Shown one piece after another: positions 1 through 12,263 of a DNA stretch of 64,000 nt. The DNA lies in assembly GCA_963920665.1 (NCBI GenBank), contig OY987268.1, positions 6,016,501 through 6,080,500 of the forward strand, given 5' to 3'. Position numbers and translations under genes: made by a program. Under the pieces are notes generated by a model. The model searched no databases. It was not told where the DNA came from and saw only the letters and a program-made list of their open reading frames with translations. Source of the stretch: Straminergon stramineum. Lineage: Eukaryota; Streptophyta; Bryopsida; Hypnales; Calliergonaceae. Within the stretch, counting starts at the first letter, position 1, and each line of letters opens with the position of its first letter.

Positions 1-145
1 TAAATAGGCTCTCCAGGAGTCCCTTCTAGCCCCTCCGATTCTGTAAAACTAAATTCCACGGACTAGAGCTTGAAGGTCTAGCTCTGATCTGAGATTTAAC
101 GGAGCATGCCTGGAAGTCCAAGACCCCAATGGCAATCGGCTCTAA

Positions 146-572
146 GGGCGTGTTCGCATGAAGGACCGGACCGGACCTCCAACCGGGCCCAAGGGAGTTT
201 GCATGATGAAATTGTGAACTTGATTTCGGATATGGAGCTCTGGTCCCTCCTTGGCTCTTCCATCCTTGAATTTAGGATTTTCAAACCCACTCTCCTTCCA
301 TCAACCTGACTTACTAAAATAAATGAAGATTATCCTCCACATGTCTCCTTATCTCACGTCATTAGTCAAACTCCCTTTTAAAAATACAGAGAGTTCCCTC
401 TACAAATATTTTTTCTACAGAAGTATCACTACCACATGCCAACCAATCCTAAAAATTTGGAAATGTTTTATTTGAAGAACCGGTTCACATGCGGAAGCTT
501 GATGTGGCATAGACCCGATCTTCATGAACTTGCCTCTGGAGCTCCACCTCCGGTCCGGTCCTACATGCGATA
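146..572. mobile_element. hAT-like MITE (non-autonomous, TIR-bounded)
   Basis: The left end reads GGGCGTGTTCGCATG followed by AGGACCGGACCGG. The right end carries the inverse, CCGGTCCGGTCCTACATGCGA. Flanks GGCTCTAA (138-145) and GCCTCTAA (573-580) match at 7 of 8 bases, as for an 8-bp hAT target duplication. The extreme right end looks a few bases shorter than the left. The interior has no credible coding sequence; the short ORFs across 96-309 run through the left terminus and are taken as chance. Confidence 0.5.
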
Positions 573-1339
573 GCCTCTAATAGTAGGCCACAAAGGACCG
601 TATGATAGTAAGCCGCAAACACACGCATCATAATTGCAGGGCACGCAGTTCGAGATTACCAGGAGCTAGTCAAATTCATGCTTGTGTCCCTCGACTCCCC
701 ACTCCCAGCTAGAATTCTGCATCACTCACTTCAAGCTAAGAGGCTACACTGTTGCAGGACTCGGACTAGATGCCTAGAGGCTGGACCGCTGGATGTACGG
801 ACGAGCTTCTTGCGGAGGTCCAGTCAAGGGTGAATGTACTACGTTATCTCTGATTCCAATAATAGCGGTCGCACTTCGATGCAAAAACATTCCAAGCAGA
901 TCAGATCGAGTCGCTGTGCTGGCCGGCTCGCACTTCGATGCAAAACATTCCAAGCATATGGGATGAATTCGCTGCGCTGGCCGGGCCATGCAGCAGCAAA
1001 GCCCAGCCCAAATACTCCCTCCGTCCCAAAATAACTTCCTGTTGGCCTTAATTTTTTTTCCCAAAATGAAAATGTCCGGTCGAAAATATTACTGGGAGAA
1101 AGGGAGCTCCCGGCAGCCGGCAATTTCCCACATGTTGTAGCAACTACAGTTGTCTTGGGCGGAGGGTTTGAGATTTCAGAGAATATTTAGGAAAACTCCT
1201 CCGATACTCAACTAAATGATTGGTATCATTTGATTCTCTTTGCCTTTACTGGCGAAGATACATCTATCAATTTAAGTCTCGGGATTTGAATCACAACCAT
1301 GGTGGTCAACTTGCAATCATGACAACATTTTGCCTTGTC
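573..1339. other. Spacer with a 59-bp direct repeat
   Basis: No gene is supported. A 59-bp segment beginning GCACTTCGATGCAAAA occurs twice head to tail (about 871-929 and 930-988), both copies carrying GCTGGCCGG. The overlapping ORFs on both strands at 774-1123 come from this repeat and are not credible genes. Confidence 0.4.
1013..1040. repeat. Stowaway-like terminus (one-sided)
   Basis: TACTCCCTCCGTCCCAAAAT matches the well-known plant Stowaway (Tc1/mariner MITE) end, with TA at its edge. The following bases, TTCCTGTTGGCCTTAATTTT, recur after a similar end at 8737, so this is a repeated family. A clear opposite terminus was not found, so it is probably a decayed copy. Confidence 0.35.
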
Positions 1340-2247
1340 TTGTAAATAAATAGTAGCCATACCTGAATTAAGGATTATTCACAATTGTTCTCAGACTTGA
1401 GTGAGTGAGTGACGACTAGGGAGATGGTCTTCGGGAGCATTATTCCTACGAACTGCGCTTTAGAGCTGGGTTTTTTTTCTATGCGCTGCTTCTGTCATGA
1501 GTGTTTCAGACTATATATGCTGAAGAACTAGCACTGCTAGCGTGAAGGTACGTGTACCAGTAATTTACGATCCACGAAGAGGCATTATAGTTCCGAACCC
1601 GGCTTCTGGACGGATTGTAGGATATGCTGGACAACCGGGACTCGGTGATAGCTTGATCAGTATATCCCATTGTGAGTGACGATTTTGGAAGTAACCCTGA
1701 TTTCAATCGTTTGATTTTCGACCACTGACGTCGAATTAATTTGGATTTCTAGAGGATTTCGATCTGAAGGTGGCTTCATTAGCTTGGCTTGTTGCGATTT
1801 CTCAAGTCCACCTGGTTATCAACGATTTCTGAAGTGACCAGACTTTAATTCAGTGGGAGCAAAGCCGTCCCTTCTAGCTGCCGCGAGTGTGAAAGATTTT
1901 GGATTATTTGATTTAATTTACCAGTAGCAAGTGCAGGGAGTTTTGGATTGTGTTGATCAAACTCATTGTGTGACCGAATTCAGGGTCTGAGCAAGCTCAT
2001 CAATGCTTATTGGGCCACCCAGCGACTTTTGACGTTCTGGCACTACGAACAGTGTGTGCTGTGTGAGAAGTGACGCAATTCTTGTAGTGCTTAGCTTAGG
2101 GATCGATAACACGGGTAATTATCGATATTTGATTTCTGATAGAAGAAGGATAAATTTTCTAATTTTTCTAATTTTTGGAAGTACACCCAATTGCAATCGG
2201 TACCGTTGTACCGACAACAAGTGCACTGTAAGTACGAAGAGGATACG

Positions 2248-2538
2248 ATGGCCCAAGTGAATGCAAACGGGGAGGATGGCAACCCAAACGGCGGGGGAGC
2301 GGCCCAGCAACCTGAGCAACAGCCGGGCTTGGTGCCAAATGGAGCACCACCAAATGGAGCTGCAGTCGTTGCAGTCCCAGACGCTGCTCACTTGCCGGTC
2401 GTCATCGCCAATCTTGCAGGAGCGCTTGCTCCTCCGGGTCTTGTTATGCACCCACAGTTTGACGTTGAAGCTGCTCTTCTGGGTCCGCCACCATCGAAAA
2501 GCAACCCAAACTTCAACATCCTTCCTATTATCCAGTGA
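2248..2538 (+). CDS. Small Asn/Pro/Ala-rich protein, unit copy 1 (unknown function)
   Basis: A 96-residue ORF beginning MAQVNANGEDGNPNGG, then a Gln/Pro stretch (QQPEQQPGLVPNGAPPNG), an Ala/Val-rich middle and a conserved C-terminal part with FDVEAALLGPP and NFNILPIIQ. No signal peptide, membrane segment or known domain is recognised. Homologues occur at 15359 and 41178, each about 850 bp downstream of the start of a tandem unit, and length differences among the three are all multiples of three. The ATG at 2248 is chosen because all three copies share GATACGATGGC there. Reading past the TGA in the same frame gives another 33 codons (LADELNALKLESNPRL...), so this may be an exon or the N-terminal piece of a larger, possibly Gag-like, protein. 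Function is not inferred. Confidence 0.45.
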   Translation: MAQVNANGEDGNPNGGGAAQQPEQQPGLVPNGAPPNGAAVVAVPDAAHLPVVIANLAGALAPPGLVMHPQFDVEAALLGPPPSKSNPNFNILPIIQ

Positions 2539-5288
2539 TTCAGTTGGCCAAACCTGGCCGATGAATTGAATGCATTGAAACTTGAAAGCAATCCAAGACT
2601 ACCATGTAATCTGGTTTGGATCAAGGAGAAGAATACGCTTACTTAATCTTCGTGCTTGGAGATAGTTATATTATTGCAGGTCAAATGGTTTGCATCTGAG
2701 ATAGGTGTGGCAAGTTTCAATGATAGTTTGGCAAGTTTGTAGGATATATATTTCGAAATGCTAGTCACAATTAATTGAAGAAGGTGGTCAAATTTAAAGG
2801 GGTCAAAGTGTAACTTAATTTTGACCCCAAGCACCATTGCGTGTCGGGCAATTACTACTTTTATATGTACTTACCCTTAGCAACAATTAGCAGGCCCCAA
2901 GCCTTTTTTGAAGGTGAAGCCGTGAAGAGACTCTCTTAGACTAGCAGCTGGTTTACTTGATCACCGGTATGTTTTTATATTTTGAATATGTATGAAAGAT
3001 CTAATTATTTATGTGAAGTCATGTGTTTATCAAAGCCTTCATTTACATACATTTCTATTATTACCTTGTTGTGATTTGGCTTAATGATTCTTGTTTGTTT
3101 AGGAGAATTTCAACTTCTTGTGTAAGTCTCTTCATATTTGAGGTATCCGTGTTCTCTGTGTATGGGCAAATGGCGACATATTGATATTTCTGGTTCTCTG
3201 ATGGGTTCATGTTTGCATGTTACGATCGTGAGCTGGGTTTTCACAAGGATTTTATTATTAAACCCTAAAGAACTAAGGAGACCACTTTGGATTTTTTGAG
3301 AGCTTTGGCAAGCCCTATTGACTTAATAATTAAAAAAATTTGCATAAGCTTTTTATAATGGATGTTATTCATCCAAATTTACAAGTGAAGCTTTGTTTCA
3401 CATCATTCCCTTACATATTGCAAAAGTTTTGAAGTTTTTGAATTTGATGGTTGGATTTAAGGTTTCTCATGCTTTAATCAATAAACTACACTTGGTTTAA
3501 TCATGTAAAGAAGCAAGAGTCAAATAGTGACATAAATGAAGATCTATTATTTTTTCTAATATTGAATACTAAATGATTTTCATTCAATTTTGGTGTACCA
3601 CTTTGTTAGCCCCTAAAGGTTCATCACTATATTGTATTTCACCAAAAATCATTTTAAAACTATCACTTTTAGAACAAAGAGCATTTGAAGATAAAAAGTA
3701 ACTATTGCTTTTGCATAATTAACCATAGGACTTGATCTACATTCATCTTCTATGAGAGTGGGTGGAAATTTTTTTGGAAACTTTCACTAAATACATTGCA
3801 AGATATTAGTATTCAAAGTGGAAAGGAAAATATTTTTGTGCACCTTGATTTACAAATATTTTAGACTTTGAATCCTCATGGAGCATCACGACTGGGCTTG
3901 AAAAACAAGGCTAAAAACTAGCTTGAAAAGGGATGGGGCATCCACTTTGCAGGCTGCAGAAAAGAGGACAACCCCACTCATGACCTCTTAAGAGGCCACC
4001 ACCAAGGTGAAAATGCATTAGTGCTAGCTTGGAAATTTACGTTTCTTCGTCTTCTGCAGATCAGGTACATGAACTGTGCTCCAACTTTATCAATCTTGTA
4101 TCAACTAAAATATACAAATCTTATACAGAAGAGAAATTGATGTAGCTTCCCAAACAGGTTCCTAAACATAACTTTCAAGAACATCATGTAATTCTTGCTG
4201 CAGTTGTGAGAATGGCAAACATGCAGCAAATTCACCAATACAAGCATATACTCCAGCATGCTCACCAGAAATCTTTCGACTGTACTGTACAAGTGCAGGA
4301 CATATTTGAAGTGTGCTTCAAATCTAAATATTGAAACACCCAACTACCCAAGGAGTACAAATTGGAAGGACAAGTACTTCTGGAATAGCTTGCAATAAAG
4401 AATCACAGCCAGGGACAAAACACTGTTTCCTGTTCCTGTACCAGTTAGTATCAAGTGTCTCTCAAATCTCAATTCTCTCAAATCAAGAAAACCTGACTTA
4501 TCATAATCAGTGAACTCTACATACGGCAATGCAAGCACACTTCAGATCAATGCAGGCATATAACAGGGCCAGATAAACCACTGCTGCTCCCAGAATTGTC
4601 AAACTTCACAACGGCTTTAGCTGGATGTACAGTACAGGATTCCAAAACAGTGTCTCCTCAGCAGCACAGTCCTAGCCGCTAACTACACTACAATTTCTAT
4701 CCCATACTTCAAACTAGAATCTCTGATACAAACTACAGAAGCAAGTAATAAATTGCGGGAGCAAAATTTTACCTGATCGTAAATCCCTGCCAAGAAATGT
4801 CATGTTCCAAAGGTGGGCAGATTATTTCCTATCATCTCCTTTTGACGAGTGAAATCCGTGTAATCATCGATTATGGGATTTTCATTCATTGATCACATAT
4901 TTCATCCATTTTCTGGATGGGCAATTATGTTGGGCAATCTCCTTGTTATCAAGAATTCAGGAAAAAAATAGAAGCATTCCTCATCGAGCTTTACCCTCCT
5001 TGTTAGCTTGCTTTTTTTCAGAATTCCCTTTGCCTTGGTGATTGCCCTACAAGGAAGTGCCTGCAAGAGGAGGTGGTCGGAGTGCCGCAAGAGGTAATAT
5101 GCGATGAAAAAACTTTCCCCTCATTAAGTCCCAAGAGTTGGGGAAACGGTGATTTCATTTTTGTCCTACTCATTTCAATTTGCAAGGCTTACAAGCATAT
5201 CATGGAGATCAAGACGGCTTCCGTTTTTTAGGTTGATGTAGGGGACAATTCATCAAGTTTGGAGGTCCAATGGGACAAGTTTTCCCAA
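2539..5288. other. U1 spacer, no gene seen
   Basis: AT-rich sequence homologous to U2 16330-20130 and U3 41584-44155 with many indels. Shared landmarks are CAAATGGTTTGCAT, the AGCAACAATTAGCA block, and TTTGTTTAGGAG near 3095. It preserves empty sites for two U3 insertions (near 3080 and 3500). The few ORFs of 60-80 codons have no recognisable products. Confidence 0.5.
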
Positions 5289-6895
5289 GCAACCATGGCA
5301 CGGTTGCTAGCATGTGAGTCTAGGATCTTAAGTCTATGAGCTTAGGAATCTAGGCTCCTATGTTATTAGTACCTATATTATAGGTACCTTTCATAGTTAT
5401 AGGATGTTTATAATTATAGGTGTCTATGTTGTAGGTACCTATATTATAAGCACCTTCCATAATTATAGGATATTCATATTATATGTCATGACCCTCATCA
5501 AAAGGCGTGCCCGTGCCACCTTGGTGAGCAAGGGGGACATTGGGGGTGACTCCCCAAGCCTTGCAAGAGATGAGGTGAGGGGGACTAGGAGTCCCGAGCG
5601 ATCAGAGCGATGTAGCGCTCTGATCCGAACGAATTTGGGGTCGTGTGATACATGCTTGGAAAGGTCTTGAGAAGATGCTTCCAGTCGTCCAAAGAACGCG
5701 TGATTTGGACTTGCGAGTCAAAAGTTATGGGCGTTCAAAGTTGGGGGTGTCCCGGACGCGCCGGGAGTGTCCCGAATCTTTGGAGGGCAATAACTTTGCG
5801 AGTACTTGTCCGAATGGAGCAAGTGAGTAGTCCATCGGCATCTACGCGTCGCGTAGATGTCGAAAATGGGGTCGCATGTGCGATTTGGATCCCGGAACGC
5901 AAAGTTATGCCGGGTGGAAGTTCGGGAGTCCCAAACTAGTGCGAATCGGGAAAAACGGGGTGGTCTTCCAAAACCAAAAAGTGTTTGGGTGTCCCCCTTG
6001 ACATACAAGGGGGGGGGCATACAAGGGGGGGGGGGGCTGCCAAATCCCGCAGAGAGTACTATGAGGAGGGGTGGTCTCCCTCCTCCCTCCCGGATGGTGC
6101 CATGGTGAGCCTAAGTGGCCCCGGGTGGTGAGGTTAGTATTGGAGCCTCACCACTACTTGTGTGTTACCATGGAGTGCTTGTGCACTCCTTGATACCGGT
6201 TGAGTGGTGTCCCACTCCACACTAGGCCATGGTGTGAGTCTCGATTAGTGAGTCCCGAAATGAGTTGGGTTGGGCCTAGTGGAGAGTTGGGTCCCATTCA
6301 AGGGCGGTTAGCACCGGTGGGAGTAGTGCCTCACCGAGTGCTTGGACATCAATGGAAGTTCCGCCCCATGTCATCAAATGACATGCCCGGTGTCTTGTGG
6401 GAGTTAAGGATTGGAAGTCACGGAGGAATGGGGAACCTCGTGACTTGAGTTGGAACCTAACATTGTGGGTGCATGGCATGTGCAGTGTTAGGAGAGCGTG
6501 AACCTTGGTGGCATTGAGGTGTTAAGTGTTTGGAAAGTGAGCTTAAGGTGGTAAGTGTCACTAAGGGGCGCGACATTATAGGTGGCTATGTTGTAGATAC
6601 CTAAGTTATAAGCACCTTCCTTGATTATAGGATGTTTATAAAATAAGTATCTAATTATATTATGGGTGTCTATGTTTTAGGTACCTATGTTATAGGCACC
6701 TTCCATGGTTATAGTATATTTATATTATAAATACTTATGTTACAAGCACCTTGGATGGTTATAGGGTATTCATATTATAAGTATATATGTTATAAACACC
6801 TTCAATAGTTGTAGAATATCTATTTACACCTAGGCTCAAGGCTCATGGGCTCGCATTTCTAGGCTCACATGCTAGTGTCGTTGGCAACCATGGCA
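5289..6895. mobile_element. MULE-like TIR element with minisatellite interior
   Basis: Identical 12-bp flanks GCAACCATGGCA lie at 5289-5300 and 6884-6895, while U2 has a single related site near 20128, so the element is 5301-6883. The termini are inverted: CTAGCATGTGAG with CCTAGG-type sequence at the left and CTCACATGCTAG at the right. The interior is an AT-rich array of TATAGGTACCTATATTATAA / GCACCTTCCATAGTTATAGG motifs and contains the solo LTR listed separately. A duplication of 9-12 bp suits Mutator-like elements. No transposase is present. Relatives lie at 44166-44579 and 56016-56569. Confidence 0.65.
5484..6575. mobile_element. Solo LTR nested in the MULE-like element
   Basis: A 1092-bp block beginning TGTCATGACCC and ending GGGGCGCGACA, with perfect 5-bp flanks TTATA (5479-5483 and 6576-6580). 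The TG...CA ends and 5-bp duplication are the signature of an LTR, and TGTCA[T/C]GACC starts are common in plant Ty3/gypsy LTRs. The base composition is much richer in GC than the surrounding TATA-type minisatellite, which it interrupts. There is no second LTR, primer-binding site or pol in the flanks, so it is a solo LTR. The ORFs at 5645-6479 have no recognised domain and are considered noise. A G-run lies at about 6010-6035. Confidence 0.75.
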
Positions 6896-7840
6896 AGGTC
6901 ATCCATTTTGCAAACTTGTTAGGCTTGCTCTTAACTTATAAATTTTGGTATACTTAATTTTGAAGTTCAAACCTTTCAAAAGGAGAAGAGAGATCAAAAT
7001 CTAGGCAAAAAAATTCAAAAAATAAAAACTTGATTTTCATTCTTTAAAAAAATGAAGTAGATACAAGATGGAAAGGAAATTAAATCATCCATAGTTCTAA
7101 AATGGAATTGAAACATTTCAATTCTAACAATGAGATTGTTAAAGTAAATAATCTACATGTTATTGAAACCTTTCTATTTTGAAAAATAATAAAAGTAGAG
7201 TTCAAAAACAAATTGAATATATTCTTTTAAAAAGAAGATGAAATAATTTCCTACAAAATAAGAGTCTTCATAACCTTTACATTACTATAGTAGTCCAAAT
7301 GTAATTAATCAAAACTTTTCATGAAGACATAAAATAGACTCTATAAAGAATAATTACAAAAAAAATTCAAGTTTTTACAGGAGTTTTTTGTTGCTTGCGC
7401 TCAAGTAGTTTTTTGCTTTAAATTTAACTTTTTCTCCCAACCACCAATGGAAATAGAAAATATACTCACATAGAGCTACACAATATTTTGAAACTAAGTT
7501 GCCTTATCAATTAGGTTGCCTCACCTAGAAAAGTTACCTCGTGACTCACCATTGGTCGACATGTATATGCAACTCTTTAACTATTTCTTGAACCAGTGCA
7601 ACAATTCATACTATGCACATGGTTCTGGATTGAAAAATATTGCATTCTTATATGGTAACAATAAATATTTAGATAGTGCAAAATGTTGAGAAATTAGTGA
7701 GGGAGAACCTACTTTCACTATTTAATGTAGCTTATTTGCTTACCTAAAAAAAAAATAAAAAACATTTCAAGAAAATTAGACATCATTGGAACCAACCTAT
7801 AATCCTAAAAAGCCCATCCCAAGAATTTGGACCTTTATGG

Positions 7841-8438
7841 TTAATCCCTAAATGCCCCAAGGCTTCTCTAGAATTGACAACTTGAAAAAAAAATATTTAT
7901 AAAGTGCCATTTGAAGAAGAATATCTTGAAATTGATTCACAAATAAAAATTATAAACTGCGAGTTTTAGATTCCATCTATACGATTAGATTCACCAATAT
8001 TATCACCAATATTGTTTTTTATGAATTTTGAAAGGAAATTTCAAAATCCCTTCTAAATTTGATTACAAGAAAAATATTATCATTTTTTGGAATAAAATTT
8101 TTTGGAATGGATTTGAAATGAGGTTCTCTTGAGATGGCTATTTTTTGAAATTTTTGTGTTCTTTAAAACTATGAACTTAATTTTACAAATCCAATTCTGA
8201 ATTAGAGTCAATGAAATTTTGGCTTTGTCAACCACTTGATGTACTTGTACATTTGTAATTTTAGAAAAATAAATGTATTCTAGTAATACCAAATCCAACC
8301 ATTAGATAGGACAACAATTTGATAAAGTATCTTCACAAATAATTAGGATAACCATCATTCAAGCAATAATAAGGATGAAACTTGAATTTCAATATGTTCA
8401 TTGTCCAGGAAGTGGATGTTGGAGAGTTTAGAGGTTAA
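7841..8438. mobile_element. PIF/Harbinger-like MITE, family D (U1 copy, old)
   Basis: Starts GGTTAATCCCTAAATG and ends GAGAGTTTAGAGGTTAAT, the decayed form of the TTTAACCCCTAAACGTCC...CTTAGGGGTTAAA termini seen in the copy at 11682. The interior shares CTTCTCTAGAATTGA, GGAATGGATTTGAAATGAGG and GGTCAACCACTTGA with all other copies. U2 carries the orthologous copy at 21064-21647, so this insertion predates the tandem duplication. Confidence 0.6.
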
Positions 8439-8736
8439 TGGTATAATCCACATCTTTGAGTTAATTGCAAGTAATATTCATTATTTTATGATTTTTTGTA
8501 GCTATTGTGACGTGTTAAAATTTTTGTGTATCTATGGTATAGTAGTGTATTGTATCAATTTTGGCTATAATTTCTTAAATTTTGGTTTTAAATTTGAAAA
8601 TGATTTTCCTACTGTAAACCAAATTTCAAAACCAACGAACTAATTATTCTCAATTTTAGTTTCTTGTAGTTTAAAGTTGAGAGTCTATTTGAAAGTTCTA
8701 AAATCATTTTTTTGGTGCACATTAGAAGATTCTTAG

Positions 8737-8830
8737 TACTCCCTCCGTTCCAAAATTATTTTCCTGTTTGCCTTAATTTTCTACCCCAAATTAATCTTCT
8801 TGTTGTATTTTGAGACATTGTGAATTGGTC
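8737..8830. repeat. Stowaway-like terminus
   Basis: TACTCCCTCCGTTCCAAAAT matches the plant Stowaway end. The same decayed sequence is present in U2 near 21986 (GTACTCCTCCATCCCAAAAT). A clear distal inverted repeat is not seen. Confidence 0.35.
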
Positions 8831-9791
8831 AAATTTAGCTTTTGATTGCTATCTAAACCAATGAAACAACTCCGAGCAGTAGTTCCCCCTCCATCTATGC
8901 ACTCACCAATCAAAAGACAAATGAAATGATTGAAGGGGTCAATCAACACTATTTGTTCCTATTTTTGACATTTCTTTGAGTACTTCTTGAATGAAGGAGA
9001 TGTAGCTCTGGAAGCAAAGAAGAAGTCTACACTTGGTCTTGGACCCATACTAATTGCTCACAAAATGAGGACCTCGCACTCAACAATTGAGTGCCCATTA
9101 GTGCAAATGACCTAGTTGTCATAGGGGGACTTGAAAATTTCTTGAAGAAAAGAAAATGTTGGTTTTTTACAAGGTCTACCTCCTAATGGAAGCATCAAGG
9201 ATGGAATTTGCCATCTAAGTTCACGAGGTTTAGATTGTTGAGCCATTCCCAACAAATGCTTTGTTCACAATGATCTTTCAGTTACCCTTCTTCTTCTATC
9301 TCTAGATTGAGTCATGCAGAGTTTTTAAAACTCAATTTCAAATTGTATCTAAAAGGATCAAACTAACTGAAGATGTTGTCTCCACTAGATACAAATTGGA
9401 AAAAGACCAGCAACAATATCTAGGAACCTAAATGGAGGGAGAGCACATTGCTGGCCATTAACTCACTCTTGGAGAGCAAGTATTGCCCAAGCAATTGAGA
9501 TGTGCTCTAACTTGAATGCACAGGTTGTTCACTGTGCGGAAATTTGTACCGGATTGGATGCTAGATAATGGTCGCGTTCACAACTGTGGCAATTTTTTTG
9601 TTGCCGAAAAATTTAGGGTTCCAGAATGAACGCCCAGTGACACATCAGCTGAGCGTGCCGTGATTTCGCAGCCCATGAGGCCATGACTATGATCATATTC
9701 CTGATTCCTATGATTTCGCAAATTTGCTCTGTTTCCTTGATCACCTTAAACCCTAAACCGCCCACCCGCATTCTCACAGGCGAGCGATGTT

Positions 9792-9796
9792 GGAGG
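9792..9796. other. Empty target site of the copia element
   Basis: GGAGG inside ATGTTGGAGGATGCTAGC is the U1 counterpart of the U2 position where the copia element sits between TTGGAGG (ending 23037) and AGAGGATGTT (starting 28305). It shows the ancestral arrangement and supports a 5-bp target duplication with one later substitution. Confidence 0.7.
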
Positions 9797-11681
9797 ATGC
9801 TAGCTAGTCGTTGTCACCTTGTCACAATTCCTGCTCTATGCGAGGAGGCTTCAGTCGAAACGCCATGATCCCCCACATCTTGAGGTTGAGTTTTCCCATC
9901 AGTCAAGTGTTGTATCAATCATGCTCAGGTAACTGTTACTGTAAATGTGTGTCTATACTCCGGCCAGGCCATTCCAAATGTCGAAGCTCAGTGAATCTGT
10001 GCTGGAAGCTCTCGCAACATTCACTACTCGCAATAGCTGGTGACTGAATTGCATAAAGAAGCGTTGATTTGCACCTCTCAACTAATTTTTGTACACGTTT
10101 CTGTGTCATTTACATATATTCTAGGGTTTCACGTTCTAGAGTTCAAGGTGGAGCGGCAAGCTCCTGATGTTGCAAAGCAGATATCGATCCCATGCGTTTC
10201 GACGCCTCGTTAGTTAGGGCATCACCACAAAGCCACGAACTGAAGTGCCTCGGCACAGTTACCTGGGGGGAGAAATCCGTGATCCAGACGCAAGGTGGCT
10301 TAGAAGTCTGGTCCATTGCACCTTGGGCGGGGCAACTTGAGTATCTTCCCACAGGAAGAATGCACGTCGTAATTTATGGGATCTGGGGGGCTCGCGTTTG
10401 CGCGGCCCCCACTCAGAATTAAATTCCAAAGCGGACAAAATCTTGTATCATCCGGTGAATGTCGGATCGATGGCAAAGTCTTTGGGACATCACGCAAAAA
10501 TTGAAACCCGTTTCTTCTTGAAACCCTAACTTGTTGTTCTTTGCATCAAATATTTCAAAAATCGAAACGTTATGGAATCATGATTCTAACACCTCACACT
10601 CAAATCCAAGTGAAGAAAGTAAGACGTCCAGATCTGAGGTACAATCTGCTCTTTCAAAATTGAATTGAATGACTTTCTCTCAGCTATTCCAAGTAGGTAC
10701 GTAATATATTCTCCTTTACCAGGTCGGCAGTAAGGCAGCAAGTGAGTCAGAGGTCCCTTGCGGACACAAATAAAATCTTTAAAGTATACGCAGTGGAGAG
10801 TGGTTGTCATGTACAGTACATCGGTACCCTGTGATGCACATTTTGCAGCTGCATTGGGTATTCGAATAAGGTATTCATGAGACATGGCTTTGCCCTTACG
10901 TAGATGCATAGGTATAAATTCACTACATTCACTCCCCTCATACTAAGCGAATCATTCCAGCGGAGTAAGAGACGTTTGATCTGGTAGTATCTTTCTTTCA
11001 GTAGTCCTCCCTCACTCCTCCCTGCATGTACTCACTCGCTCGATTGAAAGGTTTTCAATTCCTCTGTTCTCAACTACCGTATATAGGTGCATTTTCGCAG
11101 GACTGCATGCACTCCCAAATTGTTTTGAATAGCTCAGGATTCGAGTCCAGCGCTGCCCCTTCTTTGGCCATTGTGAAAATTGAACCAGTGATCGACCCAT
11201 TGTGTGAACCTGAAATTCATGACATGAATAAGCCATGAAAAATGAAATTTTTATGGCACTTCCCCATGAAAAATCCCATTTGTCATTTGTCAAATTCTAG
11301 TTGCGTTCGTATCGTTTCTGCTTTTATCAATCCCTGCCAGCTAAATCCCGAAGCTACGCTCACATCCAGCTCTTGAAACTCCAACCACTTCTTGTGCGGA
11401 AACTTCAAGTCCTTGGTCGCTGTGGGGGGAGACGGTATGGTTCGCTCATTTGGCTGAGAGGGCATTTGATGTGGGGGTGTTTGGATGTTGGGTGTTGCTA
11501 GTATCGATGTTTGATGTTTGTTCCGCATTGAGCGCTGTCAGATTATTGACAAAGTGCTTTCAGAGTATTTCTACTACCTATTTGTGAAATTTCAGTGAAG
11601 GATTTATTGAAGTAGTTCGAACACTTTTAGTGTCGGACTCTCAATTCCTTGTGTGCGTGGCGATTTTCAAATTTGAAGATG

Positions 11682-12263
11682 TTTAACCCCTAAACGTCCA
11701 GAGTCATCTCCAGAATTGACGATTTCAGAAAAATCATTATAATGTGCCATTTGGAAGAATATTTTGGAATTGACATACAAATGAAGGTTGTAGATTTCGA
11801 GTTGTAAATTCCATCCGTATGATTTGATTCACTAATGCTATTACCTATATTTTTTTTTAATTTGAAAGAAAAATTTCAAAATTATTTCAAAATTTGATTA
11901 CTGCAAAATATTATCATTTTGTGAGTAAAATTTGTTGGAATGGATTTGAAATGAGGTTCTCTTCACATGCTGATTTTCTGAAATTGTTGTGCTCTTAAAA
12001 TCTATGACCTCATTATGGCAAATCCAGTTTTGAATTAGAGTCAATGCAATTTTGGCATGGTCAACCACTTGACATACTTGTGCATTTGTAATTTTAGAAA
12101 AATATGTACTCTAGCAACACCAAATCCAACCCTTAGATAGAACAACTTGATAAAGTATCTCCACAAATGAGAATAACTTTCATCCGAGAAGTAAGAGGAT
12201 GAAATTTGAATTTCAATCTTTTTATTGTCCAAAAAAGGGATGTCAGAGTGCTTAGGGGTTAAA
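11682..12263. mobile_element. PIF/Harbinger-like MITE, family D (U1-specific copy)
   Basis: Termini TTTAACCCCTAAACGTCC and GTGCTTAGGGGTTAAA form an inverted pair. U2 near 35490 has the uninterrupted site (GAAGATGTTTAAATTTCAAT), so TAA was duplicated on insertion, as expected for PIF/Harbinger. It is about 580 bp and has no transposase. The 140-codon minus-strand ORF at 12041-12463 runs out of the element into the flank and is not a gene. Confidence 0.7.

Larger units (their letters stand above)
6896..11681. other. U1 middle section, non-coding repeats
   Basis: Homologous to U2 20140-23037 plus 28305-35480. It contains an old PIF-like MITE (7841-8438), a Stowaway-like end (8737), the copia empty site (9792-9796) and the hAT-like empty site (about 10555). 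The segment 9720-10200 has several 60-80 codon ORFs that are mostly broken in U2, so no gene is called. Confidence 0.45.
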
